A stretch of 64,000 bases of DNA from Flavonifractor hominis (GTDB taxonomy: Bacteria > Bacillota > Clostridia > Oscillospirales > Oscillospiraceae): assembly GCF_040095835.1 (NCBI RefSeq), contig NZ_JBBMFT010000005.1, forward strand, positions 62,001 through 126,000, given 5' to 3'. A program made the translations under genes and the position numbers. Shown piece after piece: positions 1-8,545 of the stretch; the first letter of the stretch is position 1, and every line of letters begins with the position of its first letter. The notes under the pieces are model-generated. The model ran no database searches. It was not told where the DNA came from and was given only the letters and a program-made list of their open reading frames with translations.

Positions 1-1
1 G

Positions 2-1006
2 GACATCGACCGAGGCGGCGTGTTCGCCTCCCTCTACGGCACGGTGAAGCTGCTGGAACCGGACGAGCAGGAGCTGATCCGCGGCTTAATTATCAACAAA
101 TTCCGGGGCGATGTGGAAATTCTCCGCCCCGGTCTGGGCCAGCTGGAACAGCTGACCGGCAAGCCGGTGCTGGGCGTGGTGCCCATGCTGGACGTGGATG
201 TGGACGATGAGGACTCCCTGTCCAGCCGCCTGTCCAAGAGCGGAAAAGTAGGTCTGGTGGACATCGCCGTCATCCGCCTGCCCCGGCTCAGTAATTTTAC
301 CGACTTCAATCCCCTGGAGCGGATGGACGAGGTTACCCTCCGGTATGTGGGCAGCGTGAAAGAGCTGGGGAACCCCGACCTTATCCTCCTCCCCGGCACC
401 AAGAACACCATGGACGACCTGCGCTGGCTACGGCAGAGCGGCCTGGAGGGGGCCATCCTGAAGCACGCCGCCCGTGGCGGCGCGGTGGTGGGCATCTGCG
501 GCGGCTATCAGATGCTGGGCCAGACCGTCTCCGATCCCGACGGGGTGGAGAGCGGCGGCACCCTCAGGGGCCTGGGCCTGCTGCCCGCCGAGACCGTCTT
601 CCAGGGGGAAAAGACCCGCACCCGGGTGAGCGGAACCTTTAAGGCCCCGGAGGGGATCTTTGCCGCTATGAGCGGCGTGCCCTTTGAGGGGTACGAGATC
701 CACATGGGCCGCACGGCCAGCACCGCCCAGCCTCTGGTGGGCTTTACCGACCAGACCGGGGAGGCACACACCGACGGCCTCACCGCCGGCAACGTGTGGG
801 GCTGCTACGTCCACGGCATCTTCGACAAGGCCGAGTGCGCCGCCGCCCTGGTGAATTGCCTGCTGCGCGCCAAGGGCCTGGACCGGCAGGCGGCCAGCGT
901 GGACTGGCAGGCCTACGCCCAGCTGCAGTACGACAAGCTGGCGGAGGGTCTCCGGGCCAGTCTGGATATGGAACAGATTTACCGCATCCTGAACGGAGAG
1001 ATATGA
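2..1006 (+). CDS. cobQ: Cobyric acid synthase (5'-truncated)
   Basis: This is the C-terminal 334 residues of a glutamine-dependent cobyric acid a,c-diamide amidase (CobQ/CbiP), which amidates the b, d, e and g side chains of the corrin ring. The frame is open from base 2 and begins inside the conserved DIDRGGVFAS motif, so the P-loop and the true start lie upstream of the window. The class I glutaminase half is visible: VVGICGGYQMLG holds the nucleophile Cys, and YVHGIFD holds the catalytic His near the end. The stop lies 1 base before the next gene, so the gene is translationally close to cbiC in one operon. The assignment is secure; only the N-terminus is missing. Confidence 0.96.
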   Translation, partial: DIDRGGVFASLYGTVKLLEPDEQELIRGLIINKFRGDVEILRPGLGQLEQLTGKPVLGVVPMLDVDVDDEDSLSSRLSKSGKVGLVDIAVIRLPRLSNFTDFNPLERMDEVTLRYVGSVKELGNPDLILLPGTKNTMDDLRWLRQSGLEGAILKHAARGGAVVGICGGYQMLGQTVSDPDGVESGGTLRGLGLLPAETVFQGEKTRTRVSGTFKAPEGIFAAMSGVPFEGYEIHMGRTASTAQPLVGFTDQTGEAHTDGLTAGNVWGCYVHGIFDKAECAAALVNCLLRAKGLDRQAASVDWQAYAQLQYDKLAEGLRASLDMEQIYRILNGEI

Positions 1007-1007
1007 T

Positions 1008-1655
1008 ATGAAAAAGATCCAGTTACAGCGGGTGGCTCCCGCAGAGATCGAAGAGCGGAGCATGGAGATCATCACACAGGAGCTGGGGGAGCGGACCTTT
1101 CCCGCCGACCAGCTGCCGGTGATCAAGCGGGCCATCCACACCAGCGCCGACTTTGACTATGCCGACAACCTGGTGTTTTCCACCGGCGCGGTGGAAAAAG
1201 GCATCGCCGCCATCCGGGGCGGCTGCACCATCGTCACCGACACCCAGATGGCCTTCTCCGGCGTCAACAAGCGGGTGCTGGAGAAGTTCGGCGGGAAAGC
1301 GGTGTGCTTCATGTCCGACCCGGACGTGGCCGCCGAGGCCAAGGCCCGGGGGGAGACCCGCGCCACCGTGTCCATGGAGCGGGCGGCGGCGCTGCCCGGC
1401 CCCCTCATCCTGGCCATTGGCAACGCCCCTACCGCCCTGGTGCGGGCCTGCGAGCTGATCGAGGCGGGAAAGATGGCCCCTGCCCTGGTGATCGGGGTGC
1501 CGGTGGGCTTTGTCAACGTGGTGGAGAGCAAGGAGCTGCTGCTCACCATGGACACCCCCCACATCGTGGCCCGGGGCCGCAAGGGGGGCAGCAACATCGC
1601 CGCCGCCATCTGCAACGCCCTCATTTATCAGGCCAGCAACAACGCCCGGGAGTAA
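1008..1655 (+). CDS. cbiC: Precorrin-8X / cobalt-precorrin-8 methylmutase
   Basis: A 215-residue protein of the CobH/CbiC family, which moves a methyl group from C11 to C12 to give (cobalt-)hydrogenobyrinate. The family His is in IHTSADFDYADN near residue 45, and the later GNAPTALVRACELI and GVPVGFVNVVESKE blocks are typical. Length matches the family (about 210). The ATG follows the cobQ stop by 1 base, with purines in the end of cobQ as ribosome binding site. Because the neighbours are CbiK and CbiL, the cobalt-early anaerobic route is implied, so cbiC is the better name than cobH. Confidence 0.95.
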   Translation: MKKIQLQRVAPAEIEERSMEIITQELGERTFPADQLPVIKRAIHTSADFDYADNLVFSTGAVEKGIAAIRGGCTIVTDTQMAFSGVNKRVLEKFGGKAVCFMSDPDVAAEAKARGETRATVSMERAAALPGPLILAIGNAPTALVRACELIEAGKMAPALVIGVPVGFVNVVESKELLLTMDTPHIVARGRKGGSNIAAAICNALIYQASNNARE

Positions 1656-1668
1656 AGGAGACAGCAAG

Positions 1669-2451
1669 ATGAGACAAAGCGCCATTCTGGCGGTGTCCTT
1701 CGGCACCAGCCACAGGGATGCTCTGGAAGAGAACATCACCCCCATCGAGGCCGATCTGGCCGCCGCTTTCCCGGAGCGCACCCTGCGCCGGGCCTTCACC
1801 AGCGGCATGATCCTGCGCAAGCTGGAGCGGGAGGGCACCCACATCGATGACGTGCCCGCCGCCCTGACGGCGCTGGCGGCGGAGGGCTGCACCGACGTGG
1901 TGATCCAGCCCACCCACATCCTCAACGGGGACGAGTACGACAAACTGGCCGCCCAGGCTGCCCCCTTCGCCGGGCGCTTTGCGCGGCTGCGCCTGGGCAG
2001 GCCGCTGCTCACCAGCGCGGAGGACTACCACGCCGCCGCTGAAGCCCTGCTGGAGGAACTTCCGCCGGAGCGGGCGGACACCGCCCTGGTCTACATGGGC
2101 CACGGCACCGGCCACTTCTCCAACGCCGCCTATGCCCAGCTGGAGTATGTGTTCCACGATCTGGGCCGGCGGGACGTGATCATCGGCACGGTGGAGGGCT
2201 ACCCCGGCCTGGAGGAGACCCTGCGCCGGGTCCGGGAGCGGGGAGCGGACCGGGTGGAGCTGCGCCCGCTGATGATCGTGGCGGGCGACCACGCCAAAAA
2301 CGACCTGGCCGGACCGGAGCCGGACTCCTGGAAGTCCCGACTGGAGGCGGAGGGATACGCGGTGCGATGCGTGCTGCGGGGCATGGGGGCCAACCCCGGC
2401 ATCCGTGCCCGGTTCGTCGCCCACGCCCGGGCAGCCCAGGTCGGAGTATGA
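1669..2451 (+). CDS. cbiK: Anaerobic sirohydrochlorin cobaltochelatase
   Basis: A 260-residue class II chelatase of the CbiK type that inserts Co2+ into sirohydrochlorin. The N-terminus has ILAVSFGTSHRDALEENI and AFTSGMILRKL, both CbiK hallmarks. MGHGTGHFSNAAY carries the first metal-binding His, and IVAGDHAKNDLAG the second. The frame stays open upstream of 1669, but the ATG at 1669 sits 8 bases after AAAGGAG and starts at the conserved MRQSAILAVSFG, so it is preferred. No signal peptide is seen, unlike periplasmic CbiK of some sulfate reducers. It is the last gene before the riboswitch. Confidence 0.94.
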   Translation: MRQSAILAVSFGTSHRDALEENITPIEADLAAAFPERTLRRAFTSGMILRKLEREGTHIDDVPAALTALAAEGCTDVVIQPTHILNGDEYDKLAAQAAPFAGRFARLRLGRPLLTSAEDYHAAAEALLEELPPERADTALVYMGHGTGHFSNAAYAQLEYVFHDLGRRDVIIGTVEGYPGLEETLRRVRERGADRVELRPLMIVAGDHAKNDLAGPEPDSWKSRLEAEGYAVRCVLRGMGANPGIRARFVAHARAAQVGV

Positions 2452-2469
2452 TCCCAGGCCAGGGGCCTG

Positions 2470-2640
2470 TTTATATAGTAAGGGGCCGGGAAAAGGGAAG
2501 TCGGGTGCAAGTCCCGCGCAGTCCCGCTGCCGTAAGAGAAGAGCCGCCGCGCACCATGTCACTGGGCTTGCCCGGGAAGACGCACGGCGGCAGAGAGGCT
2601 CAAGCCGGAAGACCTTGCCCGGTCCGCCGCCATCGACCTA
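2470..2640 (+). promoter_or_regulatory. Cobalamin riboswitch upstream of cbiM
   Basis: The 215-base gap between cbiK and cbiM has the core of an AdoCbl riboswitch: GGGAAGTCGGGTGCAAGTCC near 2497-2516, then GCAGTCCCGC and a CTGCCGTAA variant to about 2536. The B12-box-like AAGCCGGAAGACCTTGCC lies at 2602-2619. GGGGCCGGG (about 2483-2491) can pair with CCCGGTCC after the B12 box as the closing helix. No U-tract terminator lies between the B12 box and cbiM, so control of ribosome access is more likely than termination; that part is inference. Boundaries are approximate. Confidence 0.93.
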
Positions 2641-2666
2641 CGAGTGATAGGAAAGGATGAAGTAAC

Positions 2667-3386
2667 ATGATACGACAGACCAAAACCAGAGCCGTACAGA
2701 CCATGGCCGTGCTTGTGGGCCTGCTGGGTGTGCTGGGGATGAACGCCTCGGCCATGCACATCGCCGAGGGCATGCTCCCTGTGGGCTGGGCCATCGGCTG
2801 GGGCGCGGTGTGCGTGCCCTTTGTGGTGGCCGGCTTCTTCGCCATCAAAAAGAAGGTGGAGCAGGCCCCCAGAGCCAAGATCCTGCTGGCCATGTGCGGG
2901 GCCTTTGCCTTCGTACTCTCGGCGCTGAAGATCCCCTCGGTGTCCGGCTCCTGCTCCCACCCCACCGGGGTGGGCCTGGGGGCCATCCTGTTCGGGCCTT
3001 TGGTGATGACCGTGCTGGGGCTCATCGTGCTGCTGTTCCAGGCCCTACTGCTGGCCCACGGCGGCCTCACCACCCTGGGGGCCAACACCTTCTCCATGGC
3101 CATTGCCGGGCCCATCGTGTCCTGGCTGGTCTACCGGCTGCTGCGCCGGGCCAAGGCCCCTGCGGCCGTGGCCGTCTTTGCCGCCGCCGCTCTGGGCGAT
3201 CTGTTTACCTATGTGGTCACCTCCGTCCAGCTGGGCGTGATCAACGGCGGTATGGTGAAATTCCTCACCATCTTCGCTGTCACCCAGATCCCCCTGGCCA
3301 TCGCCGAGGGGCTGCTCACCGTGGTGATCTTCAACGTGCTGGAGAAGTACAGCAAGACCGAGCTGCAAGAGCTGGCCGTGCTGTGA
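2667..3386 (+). CDS. cbiM: Cobalt ECF transporter substrate-binding subunit CbiM
   Basis: A 239-residue membrane protein, the S component of the cobalt energy-coupling-factor transporter. It has a cleavable N-terminal signal (about residues 1-29), after which the mature chain begins MHIAEGMLPVGW, where the N-terminal Met-His is the known metal-binding end in CbiM/NikM. About six further membrane segments follow, with the SGSCSHPTGVGLG and HGGLTTLGANTFSM blocks typical of the family. It is the first gene behind the B12 riboswitch, with AAAGGATG upstream of the ATG. Cobalt rather than nickel is inferred from the context. Confidence 0.96.
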   Translation: MIRQTKTRAVQTMAVLVGLLGVLGMNASAMHIAEGMLPVGWAIGWGAVCVPFVVAGFFAIKKKVEQAPRAKILLAMCGAFAFVLSALKIPSVSGSCSHPTGVGLGAILFGPLVMTVLGLIVLLFQALLLAHGGLTTLGANTFSMAIAGPIVSWLVYRLLRRAKAPAAVAVFAAAALGDLFTYVVTSVQLGVINGGMVKFLTIFAVTQIPLAIAEGLLTVVIFNVLEKYSKTELQELAVL

Positions 3387-3399
3387 GGAGGGAAAGACG

Positions 3400-3690
3400 A
3401 TGAAAGTTTGGCAGAAGAACCTGATTTTGATCCTGCTGGTGGTGGTCATCGCCGCCGCGCCCCTGTGGCTGCTGCCCAACGCCGAGTTCGGCGGCGCCGA
3501 CGGCGAGGCGGAGGAGGCCATCCTGGAGCTCAACCCCGACTATGAGCCCTGGTTCCAGCCCATCCTGGAGCCCGCCAGCGGCGAGGTGGAGTCCCTGCTC
3601 TTTGCCCTCCAGGCCGCCATCGGCGCGGGGGTGGTGGGCTTCGTGCTGGGGCGCATCACCAAGTCCGACAAGCCCCGGACCGAGGGCTGA
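3400..3690 (+). CDS. cbiN: Cobalt transport protein CbiN
   Basis: A 96-residue protein with two membrane segments (about residues 6-27 and 68-87) and an extracytoplasmic loop of acidic and small residues containing ELNPDYEPWFQPILEP, which is characteristic of CbiN. It is the small accessory subunit of the cobalt ECF transporter and assists metal loading into CbiM. The ATG at 3400 follows GAGGGAAAGACG. It sits between cbiM and cbiQ with gaps of only 13 and 2 bases, so co-translation is expected. Confidence 0.95.
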   Translation: MKVWQKNLILILLVVVIAAAPLWLLPNAEFGGADGEAEEAILELNPDYEPWFQPILEPASGEVESLLFALQAAIGAGVVGFVLGRITKSDKPRTEG

Positions 3691-3692
3691 GC

Positions 3693-4472
3693 ATGGGGAC
3701 CGACCGCTACGCCTATCAGTCCCGCCTGCGGCGGGTATCCCCCCTGCCCAAGCTGCTGCTGACGGCGGTGACCCTGGCGGTGTGCCTGTGCTGCAACAGC
3801 GTGGCGGTGGGTCTGGCCACCCTGGCGGTGATGGGGGTGCTCATCACCGCCCTGGGGGGGCTGCCGGCGGGGGTGTTCCTCCGGTTCGTGCGCATCCCGC
3901 TGGTCTTTCTGGCGGTGGGGTGCGTCACCATTCTGGTGCACCTCTACCCGGCGGGCACCCCGGTGCTGGCCGCGCTGCCGGTGGGGGGGCGGCTGCTGGG
4001 CTTCACCGCCGCCGACCTGACGCTGAGCGCCCGGCTGTTCTGCAAGGCCCTGGGGGCGGTGGGGTGCATGTACTTTCTCTCCCTCAACACCCCCGTCACC
4101 GACCTGACCATGGCCCTGGAGCGGCTGCACGTGCCCCGGCTGATGGTAGAGCTGATGGAGCTTATTTACCGCTTTATTTTTGTGCTGGGCGAGACGGCCG
4201 CCCACATCCGCCTGGCCCAGGAGTCCCGGCTGGGCTACCGGGGGCTGCGGCGCAGCCTGTCCTCCCTGGGGACCCTGGCCAGCATGGTGTTTCTGCGGGC
4301 CTGGCGCAAGGCCGACCGGGTCTACGCCGCGCTGGAATCCCGAGGCTATGCCGGCAGCCTGGTCACCCTGGGGGGCGCATACCGGCCGGGGTGGGGCCTG
4401 TGCCCCCTGACGGCCGCCCTGGCGGCGGGGCAGCTGGCCCTGTTCGCCGTGGAGAGGAGGCTTTTTCCATGA
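3693..4472 (+). CDS. cbiQ: Cobalt ECF transporter T component CbiQ
   Basis: A 259-residue multi-spanning membrane protein, the energy-coupling (T) subunit that links CbiM to the CbiO ATPase. The N-terminus (YQSRLRRVSPLPKLLLT) and the cytoplasmic coupling segment with two Ala-Arg-Gly-like motifs (LESRGYAGSL near residue 215 is the second) fit CbiQ. It begins 2 bases after cbiN and overlaps cbiO by 4 bases (ATGA). Length is normal. Confidence 0.94.
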   Translation: MGTDRYAYQSRLRRVSPLPKLLLTAVTLAVCLCCNSVAVGLATLAVMGVLITALGGLPAGVFLRFVRIPLVFLAVGCVTILVHLYPAGTPVLAALPVGGRLLGFTAADLTLSARLFCKALGAVGCMYFLSLNTPVTDLTMALERLHVPRLMVELMELIYRFIFVLGETAAHIRLAQESRLGYRGLRRSLSSLGTLASMVFLRAWRKADRVYAALESRGYAGSLVTLGGAYRPGWGLCPLTAALAAGQLALFAVERRLFP

Positions 4473-5323
4473 ATGCCATACAGGCCAGTGAGCTCTGTTA
4501 TACCTATGAGGACGGCACCGTGGCCCTGGACCACATCAGCTTTGCCGCCCAGCGGGGGAAGATCACCGGTATCCTGGGGGCCAACGGGGCGGGGAAATCC
4601 ACCCTGTTCCTCAGCCTCAACGGGGTGCTCACCCCCAAGAGCGGCCAGGTGCTGCTGGCTGGTCAGCCGGTGCGTTACGACAAAAAGGGCCTGCTGGAGC
4701 TGCGCTGCCGGGTGGGCATCGTGTTCCAGGACCCGGACGACCAGCTCTTTTCCGCCGACGTGTACCGGGACGTGTCCTTCGGCGCGGTGAACCTGGGGCT
4801 GCCCCCCGAGGAGGTGCGCCGCCGGGTGGAGGCCGCCCTGGAGCGCACGGGGGTGTCCGACCTGCGGGACAAACCCACCCACGCCCTGTCCTACGGCCAG
4901 AAAAAGCGGGTGGCCATCGCCGGGGTGCTGGTGATGGAGCCGGAGGTGCTCATCCTGGATGAGCCCACCGCCGGGCTGGACCCCCAGGGGGTGAGCGACG
5001 TGATGAAGCTGCTGCTGGACCTGCGGGACAGCCTGGGCATGACCATCCTCATCGCCACCCACGACATGGACATCGTCCCCCTCTACTGCGACTACGCCTA
5101 CCTGCTGGGGGGCGGCAAGGTGCTGCTGGAGGGGACCCCCGAGGAACTGTTCGCCCAGCCGGAGCGGCTGCGGGAAAACCACCTGCGCCTGCCCCGGATC
5201 GCCCACCTGATGGGCATTTTGAGAGACATCGACGGACTGGACGCCGACCGCTCCGCCGCTACCATCGGCGCCGCGCGCAGAGAGATCCTGCGCCTGCTGA
5301 GACAACAGGAGGAAACAGTATGA
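4469..5323 (+). CDS. cbiO: Cobalt ECF transporter ATPase CbiO
   Basis: A 284-residue ABC ATPase that powers cobalt uptake. Visible motifs are Walker A GANGAGKST, the Q-loop in FQDPDDQLFSADV, the signature LSYGQKKRVAIAG, Walker B LILDEPTAGLD and the H-loop ATHD. FQDPDDQLF is typical of ECF ATPases. The frame is open far upstream through cbiQ, but the ATG at 4469 follows GGAGAGGAGG and overlaps the cbiQ stop as ATGA. It overlaps the next gene, cbiL, by the same device. Confidence 0.96.
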   Translation: MNAIQASELCYTYEDGTVALDHISFAAQRGKITGILGANGAGKSTLFLSLNGVLTPKSGQVLLAGQPVRYDKKGLLELRCRVGIVFQDPDDQLFSADVYRDVSFGAVNLGLPPEEVRRRVEAALERTGVSDLRDKPTHALSYGQKKRVAIAGVLVMEPEVLILDEPTAGLDPQGVSDVMKLLLDLRDSLGMTILIATHDMDIVPLYCDYAYLLGGGKVLLEGTPEELFAQPERLRENHLRLPRIAHLMGILRDIDGLDADRSAATIGAARREILRLLRQQEETV

Positions 5324-6015
5324 AGCAAGCAACGCTGTACGGCGTGGGGGTGGGTCCGGGAGACCCGGAGCTCATCACCCGCAAGGCGGAGCGGGTCATC
5401 CGCGCCGCGGCGGTGCTGGCGGTGCCGGACAAGGGCCGGGGCCGGCAGACCGCCCTGGACATCATCGGAACCCTGGCCGAGGGGAAGATCCGCCTGGACT
5501 GCTCCACCCCCATGGTGCGGGATCAGGCCGTGCTGGACGCGGCCTATGACGCCGCAGCCGACGCCATCTGCGCCCAGCTGGACCAGGGGCGGGACGTGGC
5601 CTTTATCACCCTGGGGGACCCCACGGTGTACTCCACCTACCTCTACGTTCACCGGCGGGTGACCGCCCGGGGCTACCGGGCGGAGATCATCCCGGGGGTG
5701 CCCTCCTTCTGTGCCGCCGCCGCCCGGCTGGGCCAGCCCCTGTGTGAGAAGTCCCAGCGGCTGCTCATCGTGCCCGCCTCCCATGGGGACATGGAGGACT
5801 GCCTGGGAGTGGACGCCAACCTGGTGTTTATGAAGGCGGGGCGCGAGATCGGCGCGCTGAAGGACACCCTGGCCGCCCACGGCCTGCTGGAGCGGGCCAG
5901 CCTGGTGGCCAACTGCGGCATGGAGGGGGAGCTGGTGTGCCCCCGCTTTGCCGAGCTGGAGGAAGGCAGCGGCTACTTCTCTGTGGTGCTGGTGAAAAAG
6001 GGGGAAGAGGCGTGA
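5320..6015 (+). CDS. cbiL: Precorrin-2 / cobalt-factor II C20-methyltransferase
   Basis: A 231-residue SAM-dependent methyltransferase of the tetrapyrrole methylase fold that methylates C20 of cobalt-factor II to make cobalt-factor III. The glycine-rich GVGVGPGDPELITRKA start, TLGDPTVYSTY and IIPGVPSFCAAAARLG blocks identify the CobI/CbiL branch. ATGA overlap couples it to cbiO, and a GTGA overlap couples it to the following hemA fusion. Length matches the family. Confidence 0.94.
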   Translation: MKQATLYGVGVGPGDPELITRKAERVIRAAAVLAVPDKGRGRQTALDIIGTLAEGKIRLDCSTPMVRDQAVLDAAYDAAADAICAQLDQGRDVAFITLGDPTVYSTYLYVHRRVTARGYRAEIIPGVPSFCAAAARLGQPLCEKSQRLLIVPASHGDMEDCLGVDANLVFMKAGREIGALKDTLAAHGLLERASLVANCGMEGELVCPRFAELEEGSGYFSVVLVKKGEEA

Positions 6016-7658
6016 ATATCGTCATGTCCGGCCTGGACTGGCACAGGGCCCCCATCGACCTGCGGGAGGCCCTCTCCTTCACCCGGGGGCAGGTATTGGA
6101 GCTGGACCGGAAGCTCCGCAGCGCGGCGGGGGTGGAGGGGTGCGTGCTGCTGTCCACCTGCAACCGCACCGAGCTCTACCTCTCCTGCGCCGGTCAGGCC
6201 CGGCCCGACGCCGGGGCGCTGCTGTGCGCCGCGGCGGGGGTGCCCTACGCCCCCTTTGCCGACGCATTTGAATCCTGCCGGGACGAGGACGCCGCCCGGC
6301 GGCTGATGGAGGTGGCCGGCGGGCTCCGCTCCCAGATCTGGGGGGAGGACCAGATCGTCACCCAGGTCAAGGCGGCCGTCCAGGCCGCCCGGGAGGCCGG
6401 GTCGGCCGACGCGGTGCTGGAGACCCTCTTCCGGGCCGCCGCCGCCGCGGGCAAGGAGATCAAGACCCGGGTGCGCCTGACCGGCGTGCCCCGCTCCGCC
6501 GCCCAGAGCGCGGTGGAACGGCTGGCCCGGGACGCCGGCGGGCTGGCCGGGAAGCGGGCGCTGGTCATCGGCAACGGGGAGATGGGCCGGCTGGCCGCCG
6601 GACTGCTCCGCGCCGCCGGGTGCTCCGTCACCGTCACCCTGCGCAGCTACCACCACGGCCAGACCGTGGTGCCCGCCGGGTGCTCCGTCACCCCCTATGA
6701 GGAGCGCTACCGCGCCATGGAGGGGATGGACCTGCTCCTCTCGGCCACCACCAGCCCCCACTACACCGTCTCCGCCCAGGCCCTGGCGGAGCTGGAGCGG
6801 CCTCCCCGGCTGCTGGCCGACCTGGCCATCCCCCGGGATATCGAGCCGGCGGTGGGGGGCCTGAGCGGCTTCACCCTCTACAACGTGGACGACCTGGGGG
6901 TGGACACCGGCCGGAGCATCCCGCCAGAGGCGGAAGAAATTGTGGAAAACCACCTGGAGCGCATCGCCCAGTGGGAGAACTACCGGGCCTGTCTGCCCGG
7001 ACTGGAGCGGGTGAAGCAGGCGGTGGTGGCCCGGGTGCTCTCCACCGATCCGGAGGGGGCCGAGGAGCAGGAGCTGGTGGCCCGGGCGGTGAGCCGGGCG
7101 GTGGACCTGCTCTCCGGCGGGCTCAAGGAGCGCATCACCCCCGAGGAGCTGGAGCGGTGCGCGGCCAAGATCGAGGTCCACACCGCCGCCCGTCCCCGCC
7201 GGAGCACCGGCGGCACGGGGGAGCTGCGTTTTCCACTTTTTATCGACCTTGTGGGGAAAAAAGCCGTCGTGGTAGGCGGGGGCCGGGTGGCCTGCCGCCG
7301 GGCGGAGGTGCTGGCGCGCTTCGGCGCCCGGGTGGTCCTCGTCGCCCCCCGCTGTGACGCGCCCCCCCAGGGGGTGGAGTGGCTCCGGCGGAGCTACGCC
7401 TCCGGCGACCTGGCCGGGGCGGAGGTGGCCGTGGCCGCCACCGACGACCGCTCGGTCAACCGCGCGGCGGGGGAGGAGGCCCGGGCTCTGGGCATCCCCG
7501 TCAGCGTGGCCGACGCGCCGGAGGAGTGCACCTTCTTTTTCCCCGCGGTCTGCACCGGGGACAACCTGGTGGCCGGGGTGACCGGCCGGGGTGACGACCA
7601 CGCCCGCACCGCCCGGGCCGCCCGGGCCATCCGGGGCGTATTGGAGGGATTGGAATGA
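6012..7658 (+). CDS. hemA: Glutamyl-tRNA reductase fused to precorrin-2 dehydrogenase (HemA-SirC)
   Basis: A 548-residue bifunctional protein. Residues 1 to about 395 are glutamyl-tRNA reductase, which makes glutamate-1-semialdehyde: STCNRTELY holds the nucleophile Cys50, and the NADPH-binding GKRALVIGNGEMG follows near residue 180. Residues from about 407 on match the N-terminal NAD domain of CysG/SirC (VVVGGGRVACRRAEVL, then ATDDRSVN and FFPAVCTGDNLV), which oxidises precorrin-2 to sirohydrochlorin. The GTG at 6012 is chosen because it overlaps the cbiL stop and has a G/A-rich site about 7 bases upstream; ATG 6024 is the alternative. Usual HemA length is about 420, so the extra 140 residues are the fused domain. 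No frameshift is needed. Confidence 0.93.
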   Translation: MNIVMSGLDWHRAPIDLREALSFTRGQVLELDRKLRSAAGVEGCVLLSTCNRTELYLSCAGQARPDAGALLCAAAGVPYAPFADAFESCRDEDAARRLMEVAGGLRSQIWGEDQIVTQVKAAVQAAREAGSADAVLETLFRAAAAAGKEIKTRVRLTGVPRSAAQSAVERLARDAGGLAGKRALVIGNGEMGRLAAGLLRAAGCSVTVTLRSYHHGQTVVPAGCSVTPYEERYRAMEGMDLLLSATTSPHYTVSAQALAELERPPRLLADLAIPRDIEPAVGGLSGFTLYNVDDLGVDTGRSIPPEAEEIVENHLERIAQWENYRACLPGLERVKQAVVARVLSTDPEGAEEQELVARAVSRAVDLLSGGLKERITPEELERCAAKIEVHTAARPRRSTGGTGELRFPLFIDLVGKKAVVVGGGRVACRRAEVLARFGARVVLVAPRCDAPPQGVEWLRRSYASGDLAGAEVAVAATDDRSVNRAAGEEARALGIPVSVADAPEECTFFFPAVCTGDNLVAGVTGRGDDHARTARAARAIRGVLEGLE

Positions 7659-8545
7659 AAACCATACGCATCGGCAGCCGGGAGAGCAGGCTGGCGGTCA
7701 TCCAGTCGGAGCTGGTAATGGACGCCATCCGGGCCCATCACCCGGACGTGGCCCTGGAGCTGGTGACCATGAAGACCACCGGGGACAAAATCCTGGACCG
7801 CACCCTGGACCAGATCGGCGGCAAGGGCCTGTTCGTCAAGGAGCTGGACGCCGCCCTGCTGGAGGGCCGGGCGGACCTGAGCGTACATAGCTGCAAGGAC
7901 CTGCCCATGGACATCGACCCCCGCATCCCCCTGGCGGGCTTTACCCGGCGGGAGGACCCCCGGGACGTGCTGGTGCTGCCCGAGGGAGTCGCCGAATTGG
8001 ACAACAGCAAGCCCATCGGCTGTGCCTCCGCCCGGCGGGCGGTGCAGCTGAGAGCCCTGTTTCCCGGCATGGAGATCGCCCCGGTGCGGGGCAACGTGCT
8101 CACCCGCCTGCGCAAGCTGGACGAGGGGCAGTTCTCCGCCCTGGTGCTGGCCGCCGCGGGCCTCAAGCGGCTGGGTCTGGAGGGGCGGATCAGCCGGTAT
8201 TTCACGGTGGAGGAGATGCTCCCCGCCGCCGGGCAGGGCATCCTGGCCCTCCAGAGCCGGGCGGGGGAGGACCTGAGCTGGCTCAGCGGGGTGCTGGATG
8301 AGGAGGGCACATGGTGCGCCGTTGCCGAGCGGGCCTTTGTCCGGGCGCTGGATGGGGGCTGTTCCTCCCCCATTGCCGCCCACGCCGTCCTCTCCGGCGG
8401 TGAGATCTGCATTACTGGTCTGTATGTAGACGAAGAAGGGACGGCCATCCGCCGTACCGTCACCGGCCCCCGGGAGCAGGGGGAGAACTTGGCCGAGCGC
8501 TTGGCCGGCGAGATAAAGGAGGCTTGTCCATGCCTGGAAAAGTGA
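7655..8545 (+). CDS. hemC: Hydroxymethylbilane synthase (porphobilinogen deaminase)
   Basis: A 296-residue enzyme that joins four porphobilinogens into hydroxymethylbilane. GSRESRLAVIQSELV at the start, HSCKDLPMD, and the cofactor-attachment block DGGCSSPIAAHA with Cys236 are all present, so it should carry the dipyrromethane cofactor. The ATG overlaps the hemA stop (ATGA) and the 3' end overlaps the next gene by 16 bases. Length is normal. Confidence 0.97.
   Translation: MKTIRIGSRESRLAVIQSELVMDAIRAHHPDVALELVTMKTTGDKILDRTLDQIGGKGLFVKELDAALLEGRADLSVHSCKDLPMDIDPRIPLAGFTRREDPRDVLVLPEGVAELDNSKPIGCASARRAVQLRALFPGMEIAPVRGNVLTRLRKLDEGQFSALVLAAAGLKRLGLEGRISRYFTVEEMLPAAGQGILALQSRAGEDLSWLSGVLDEEGTWCAVAERAFVRALDGGCSSPIAAHAVLSGGEICITGLYVDEEGTAIRRTVTGPREQGENLAERLAGEIKEACPCLEK

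Noticed and set aside
7190..7260. A possible frameshift joining hemA and sirC
   Set aside because: The reading frame is continuous from 6012 to 7658 with no stop or slippery site needed; the A/T-rich joint is simply the linker.
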